Shown here piece by piece: positions 1 through 10,760 of a stretch of 10,760 nucleotides of DNA; within the stretch, counting starts at the first letter, position 1, and every line of letters begins with the position of its first letter. The DNA is from Hyphochytrium catenoides (taxonomy: Eukaryota > Sar > Hyphochytriomycetes > Hyphochytriales > Hyphochytriaceae), in the NCBI GenBank assembly GCA_900088475.1, contig FLMG01002058.1, positions 36,905-47,664 of the forward strand. Reading direction: 5' to 3'. A model generated the notes under the pieces. That model saw nothing but the letters and a program-made list of their open reading frames with translations, searched no databases and had not been told where the DNA came from. Made by a program: the position numbers and the translations under genes.

Positions 1-1567
1 GTGGGTTTGATATAGGAAGAAGGGTGGATATGCAGGCAAATGTAGGCGGCTACTGCTGACACACAATAATAGTTAAACAGACACAATGATTTTGATCAAC
101 TACCGCATAGTAACGCTCCAAAACCACAGATTCCGGTCAAACACACTACTTTTTGAGGATGGGTGGGCGATGGAGGGAGATTTGAATTTCGGAGGATGGT
201 TCGGTGGGCAGCGGTGGGAGGGGAGTGTGCTATTATTAGATCCAGTATAACACTATAGATAGCAATCGGGCTAGAGCATTACTACTGCCTAAGAGAATGC
301 CATAGAGTTTTCTAAAGAACCTCGCCAACCACTTCGTGTAGTAGTATCCCCCTTATCTAACAGAATAGACGCGGATAAAGCCCATATCCTTGAGACTAGT
401 AATACAGGATTGGCCATTTCAGTTACGATCCACATAAAGGCTATGCGAGCACGAATCTTACTACGACTTGATGTGTCTCTTTTTATTACCAGGTTATGGC
501 CAATGTGAGTAGATAGTATTATGGTCCTGGCTAAACGGCCGATTGCTGGCTAGGTTTGTTCAGGGGGCTCGGCAATATTGGGGTACGATTAGCTATACTA
601 TTAGAGCTATAAGGCCCTCTCCCAGTAAATTGTATGACCATGCTCAAATCGAGGCATTGATTCAAAACGTGGTGGTGTTCTTAGGAATAAAAGGGATATG
701 GTGAGTCAAATTATGAAGGGTCACAACCCTTCTCCCAAATTCGGGACAGTTCGTACAATAATATCTCTTCCCCCGTGCTTAGCTCTGCATGCGACCGCTG
801 TTTTCTTTCTCTGTGTCGCGCCGATGGCATCAAATCTCTGTTGCTCTGCCCTTTGGGCCTTTGGCAACGGCATCGGCAGTTTTATCGGCAAATCTTCAGA
901 ATTCATCCATTGGTGAACGCCATGATCGTTCTAGCTTTTCTTTACCGGTGTTTATCAGATGAGAGCCTACAGGGGGCAGATTGGACTTTATTAGCCATAC
1001 CACTTGCGGTCACCCACTACGACTATCGTCTGTTCTCGATTCCTGTTGACGGGCCGATGATGCTCCTTCTGCCCTATGTTTTGTGACCTCTGTTAACTAA
1101 TGAGTCATTTCTTTGTTATCTTCCTGCTTTCTGACTGCTCATACCTGCCTTGTCAGCGTAGACTGAGCATGAGAAGCAACCTGGTTGACGCCCTGCCTGG
1201 CGAAGAGGAGCTATTCTCTGGAAGGTTATGTTCTTGACCAGGGACAGTTTATGTTAAATATCAACTCGCTTCTATGATAGCAGCACTTGAACACTAGGAA
1301 TGAACAAGTAGCTGGAGGATACCGCCAGAGCAGAAACAGAGAGAGAGAAGAGATTTGACGGATTTCAAGATTAGATTGCAAGTTTGAGAATGAGCCAGTC
1401 TGAACCCGAGGTTCCTCGCTCCGGAAGAATCGAGCGTGTAGCCTCTTCCGGCTACAAGCTCTTGGATCATCAGGTTTGCGGTGCACAGATCGATTGGAGT
1501 ACATCAAGGTGGTACAGCTTCAATAAAAGCAGAGAAATTAAATAAATATGACTTGGCAAAGGCCCGT
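1..1567. other. Flank 3' of MCM8, no gene supported
   Basis: I see no recognisable gene here. Bases 1-690 have frequent stops in all frames. Short open frames exist at 698-916 and 775-1086 (plus) and 1226-1507 (minus), but none resembles a known family and none has clear splice or start context. An AT-rich stretch at about 1510-1560 follows the MCM8 stop and probably holds its 3' end. No canonical AATAAA on the minus strand was found close to the stop. Confidence 0.5.
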
Positions 1568-7908
<6,341 letters not shown>

Positions 7909-9420
7909 CAGGACGGACTCTCGAGGTCCTAAGCCCTAAGGGAGCTGCGGGTGAGCCCTGTGACAGGCGATGGACCTATGTCTTGTTCATCAGCATCCGA
8001 GATAAGGTCTGCGAACACGTCGGAGGGCCTACGCTATAGAACCCGGAGAAGATTAGGGAGAGGCCTAGCTTCCTTGTTTGCCGCTTAGTTCGTAGAGCCA
8101 GTCCTGAGCCAGTCCTAGTCCAGGCAGCAGCGGAAGAAACAGCGCCTGCGTTAGGAGCCAGCGCCAGGCTCAATCCTTGCTCAGCGAGGCAGCTTATTTG
8201 AACAGGGGACTGCCCGCCTAGCTAGCTGCAGAAGCTCTCAAGCTGAAGGGCAGCAGAGTGGCTCTAACATCCCTGTCTTTCTGCGTCTCCCGCGGCAAAA
8301 ATCTTCATCACTTGCCTCTTCGTTCCACTTCCATGCGCCATCACCGCGGCAGAAAAAAACTGAAAGCAGAGGAGTTCGCGCCATTAAAATGAGCCGCTAA
8401 CCGCAGAAATCTGGTTTCTGAATTCTGAAGCTCCAACATTGCCGCTTTCCTTTGACTGAAAGCCCAGAGAGAGGAAGCGCGTCTGCAGAGTTGTCTGCAG
8501 AAAGCTTGCATGCTTGGTCTGCAACGTGAAGGGTTGGACTCGGCCCAAGGAAGGAGTGCCTGCATGGGCATGGTCCGGAGGTGAAGATGGAGGAGATGGA
8601 GTCTGCTGCCTTCGAGAGAAGCAAGAGAAGAGAGAAAGAGGTGTGCGCTATCGATAGGACTGGCGGGCTGGTCGGTTTTCGAGATAGAGCTAGCCCAGCT
8701 GCATGATAACGATGGCTGGACTCAAGGAAGAAAGTTCTGCTAAGCTTCTGCATATGGCCTTTATATCTCTTGAAGGCGGCGGTAAGGGCAGCTAATCTGA
8801 GGCAAAGGGAACGCTCTGGCAGCTGCGAAGCTTCCCTCGTCAGATTTTAAAAAATGGGTAAAGTGCATGTGTTGCCCAAAGATAAAGTCGTTCATGATCT
8901 TCGTATCTATGGAACGTACGCCAGAAGGCCCTTCCATCTCCCTCATGTAGCTTCCTTCTGAGCTAGCTTGGCTCTGTCATGGTGCCATTCAGAGCTTCCT
9001 TCGCCTTCGAAGGGCTCGGACAGGCGCCGAGAATGGACGGCACAGCCTCTGCGCGGCGTGCGAGCCAAATCTACCAGTTTATCAGTTTATCAGTGGCCGG
9101 CGGCGTTTCGCCACATCCGGCGCTCTGCGATTGCCTTCCTCTTGAACTGCTGGGAGTGCGTGAAATCTGATCTGCTGACCTCAGTGGTCATCTAGAGCAT
9201 GGTTCCTGCCTTCAGAAGAACGCACTCTAACACTGCTCAGTGGCTCAGGATAACCCGTGTATGTCCCATCCCTATTGTGCGCAGGCTTTTCTCTCCCTTC
9301 TCAAAGTCGAAGATGCATTAATATGCTGCATAGCCGGCATCTCCCTGAGATCGGGACGGAGGCAGTGAGTCGATGAGTGCGAGGAGCTAGCGACCTTATG
9401 GCTTTTACTCTCTGTTTCAT
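7909..9420. other. Upstream region of MCM8, no gene supported
   Basis: About 1.5 kb between the predicted MCM8 start and the next coding-like segment. Open frames at 7976-8173, 8341-8571, 8397-8753 and 8761-8946 (minus) and 8968-9195 (plus) are short, overlap in conflicting frames and match nothing I recognise. The MCM8 promoter and 5' untranslated region should lie at the left end of this stretch. I see no clear TATA box. A short tandem repeat (two units of AGTTTATC) sits at about 9076-9093. Confidence 0.4.
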
Positions 9421-9462
9421 CTGTTAGCGGGCTTGGTCCCTTGCCGTCCTCAAACTATTTAC

Positions 9463-9672
9463 CTTAACTGTTTGCAGAGGTGATGGTTTGCCACTGAGGA
9501 AAGAGGTCCATAACGATGATGATGACGGAGAAGTATGCTGGCTTGAGCTCGCTCCAGATGATGAGCTTGCAAGCCATTGGAACTCTTGCTGTTTATGCTG
9601 AGAATGCTGTCCTTTGCTCTCGAGCTCCTCGTCATTCTTATCAGAAGCCAACCCTTCTTCTCTCGCTTAGTG
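9463..9672 (-). CDS. Candidate Ser/Gln-rich exon (minus strand)
   Basis: A low-complexity hydrophilic frame (DKNDEELESKGQHSQHKQQE, then serine-rich runs) ends at a good donor, AAG|GTAAAT, at 9463. Without splicing it stops at 9424. Its upstream acceptor is unclear: the preceding intron would be purine-rich, unlike the pyrimidine-rich introns of MCM8. The left boundary given is approximate. The opposite strand has a competing exon-like frame starting after TGTTTGCAG at 9477. Function unknown. Confidence 0.22.
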
Positions 9673-9749
9673 TCCCTTCACCCGCACTCTACTCCACCGC
9701 CTTCTTGCCCTTTCCCTGTCACGGCGTCCGGAGTCTTGCCCGCCCTCAC

Positions 9750-10065
9750 CTTGCGTGGAGTCAAGATTATCGGGCTTCAATATATCTGAAGCGTTCCATG
9801 TTGAGAACTTGGTGTCTGCATCAGCTCTTGTCGGATAGCTGCCACAACTCCTGTCAATTGGCAGGAAAGCAATGGTAGAGGCTGCTGCAGCCGGCACATG
9901 AAGAGGTTGTGGGACGAGGAGAGCCAAGAAATCTATGACTAGAGAGTTAGGAAAGGAGTCAATCCTCTGACCTATGCCGTCCCACAAGTTAGGCAGGGTC
10001 ACATGGAAAGCCATGAGCTTCACTGTATGTTCGGTGAGGAGATAGGTAAATAATGTCTCTTCTTC
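9750..10065 (-). CDS. Candidate exon of an unidentified gene (minus strand)
   Basis: I do not recognise the product. The frame stays open for 105 codons from a CTTTCTAAG|GAA acceptor to a CAAG|GTGAGG donor (phase 1). It reads as ordinary mixed protein, for example KLMAFHVTLPNLWDGIGQRI and NASDILKPDNLDSTQ. The same frame is open further upstream to 10137. An inner acceptor at CAATTGACAG (9851) could split it. The complementary plus strand is broken by stops between 9878 and 10138, which favours the minus strand. No catalytic motif, membrane segment or repeat is evident. It lies upstream of MCM8 in the same orientation and would be a separate gene. Confidence 0.4.
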
Positions 10066-10165
10066 CTTAGAAAGAGAGGCCAGCACGCGGCGACGTAGAA
10101 GTAGCCTCATGCTACTCAGGAAGTTCGAACGGCACATATGAGAGAGGTCCGCAGAGAAATCTTAC

Positions 10166-10324
10166 AGAGCGCGTATTATAATCGAAGCAGAATGGCCTGC
10201 CATCCTCCAGCTCCATTGCTCTGGCCACCTCCCCTGCACCGGAGCTTTTTTCTTTACTACGCCGAGGCTTGTCCTCTTTTCTACTTCTTTCATCAAGGAT
10301 TCTCTCCCTATCTCCCCTGGAAGC
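10166..10324 (-). CDS. Candidate charged exon of the same unidentified gene (minus strand)
   Basis: The segment has 53 codons, phase 0 at both ends. It is preceded by a good 3' splice signal (CTAAC, then CTGCAG) and followed by a GTAAGA donor. The first part is strongly charged (GDRERILDERSRKEDKPRRS) and would be disordered or helical; the end reads MELEDGRPFCFDYNTRS. It joins in phase to the candidate exon at 10065-9750. The end faintly recalls the middle of a WW domain, but the expected tryptophans are absent, so no domain is assigned. The plus strand here is CT-rich, so it could instead be intronic in a plus-strand gene. Confidence 0.3.
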
Positions 10325-10337
10325 CTGCAGTCAGTCG

Positions 10338-10541
10338 TTAGCTGCCTTTCGCAGAGTTGCCTCGGTCGTCATAAGAGGCAGCTTTGTGCTTCGGGACAAA
10401 GACAAATCCTTTGGGAACGGGACCAAGCAGCATCTCCGAGATCCTGATCCAGTCTCCAGGATTCTTGCTGGCCATAAGCGTCTCCAAGTCATTCCTACCG
10501 ACAAATGGTGGGGGCCTGTCGTTGATCTTCTGAGGGAGGAC
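10338..10541 (-). CDS. Candidate terminal exon of an unidentified gene (minus strand)
   Basis: After a pyrimidine-rich acceptor (TTCTTTCCAG at 10542) the frame reads 67 codons to a TAA at 10340-10338, including DRPPPFVGRNDLETLMAS and GDWIRISEMLLGPVPKGFVF. The composition looks like globular protein. I do not recognise the family. A 5' part may continue past the right edge: the minus strand from 10760 to 10687 is open and begins with a Glu/Arg repeat. The plus strand is also open over this interval (10269-10667, 132 codons), so the coding strand is uncertain. Either the gene ends here, or a donor was missed and it continues into the exon at 10324. Confidence 0.35.
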   Translation of the reverse strand, partial: VLPQKINDRPPPFVGRNDLETLMASKNPGDWIRISEMLLGPVPKGFVFVPKHKAASYDDRGNSAKGS

Positions 10542-10732
10542 CTGGAAAGAACGAAGGCCCAAAGAAAGAAGATGTACACGCAGAATAAGTGCAATGTGCT
10601 GGGAGCCTTCTCCGCCATGTCAAGCGTTGTCTTGCTGCTCTCAATAGCCCATTCTCCTCTTCTCTAAGATCTTCCAGGGATGTCACGGTACTACTTCTCT
10701 GCGCAAAGCCCGTTTCTCTGAGGTTTCTGCTG

Positions 10733-10760
10733 CTTCTCTCTCTCCCTCCCTCTCTCTCTC
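10733..10760. repeat. CT-rich low-complexity tract at the window edge
   Basis: An almost pure pyrimidine run on the plus strand (TCTCTCTCTCCC and similar) that continues beyond the window. On the minus strand it reads as GA repeats and would encode alternating Glu and Arg if translated. It resembles the GA tract in MCM8 intron 1 but in the opposite orientation. Confidence 0.8.

Noticed and set aside
775-1086. 103-codon plus-strand open frame (GTG start) and the overlapping 72-codon frame at 698-916
   Set aside because: No recognisable motif, no ATG for the longer one, hydrophobic composition typical of chance frames, and no splice context.
1523-1528. AATAAA polyadenylation-like hexamer on the plus strand
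   Set aside because: It points away from MCM8 and no plus-strand gene ends here.
8341-8753. Two overlapping minus-strand frames of 76 and 118 codons upstream of MCM8
   Set aside because: Different frames over the same bases, no family resemblance, and Ser/Leu-rich composition expected of translated CT-rich DNA.
10166-10215. Possible WW domain around LEDGRPFCFDYNTRS
   Set aside because: The two signature tryptophans are not found in this exon or at the start of the next candidate exon.

Overview
This window is eukaryotic nuclear DNA. Its core is one intron-rich gene on the minus strand, which I read as a complete MCM8 (minichromosome maintenance 8, a AAA+ DNA helicase of homologous recombination). 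It runs from an ATG at 7908-7906 to a TGA at 1570-1568. The model has 21 exons and 20 GT-AG introns of 79 to 683 bases. Coding length is 2403 bases (800 codons plus stop), in frame across every junction. The protein aligns end to end with animal MCM8, which in humans has about 840 residues. It keeps the zinc ribbon, Walker A, Walker B, sensor 1, arginine finger, sensor 2 region and C-terminal winged-helix region.

The organism is probably a protist or unicellular alga. The reasons are dense short introns, roughly balanced base composition, pyrimidine-rich introns and long GA/CT runs. A cryptophyte-like alga would fit, but that is a guess from general texture, not from a marker gene.

Layout: 1-1567 holds no gene I can support. 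1568-7908 is MCM8, with its 5' end on the right. Intron 1 (7841-7159) contains a (GA)20 microsatellite and a local direct repeat. 7909-9420 is upstream DNA with no convincing gene. 9424-10760 contains coding-like segments, best read as minus-strand exons of one or two unidentified genes, though parts of the plus strand are also open and orientation is not settled.

The MCM8 gene stands alone here. Its usual partner MCM9, and the loading factor HROB (MCM8IP), are not in the window. No mobile element, CRISPR array, tRNA, rRNA or bacterial-type operon was seen. The main unusual points are the strong phase-0 bias of the MCM8 introns, a GTA-dominated donor set, a tandem NAGNAG acceptor, a charged insert in the ATPase, two possible C-termini, and an uncharacterised coding-like locus at the right edge.
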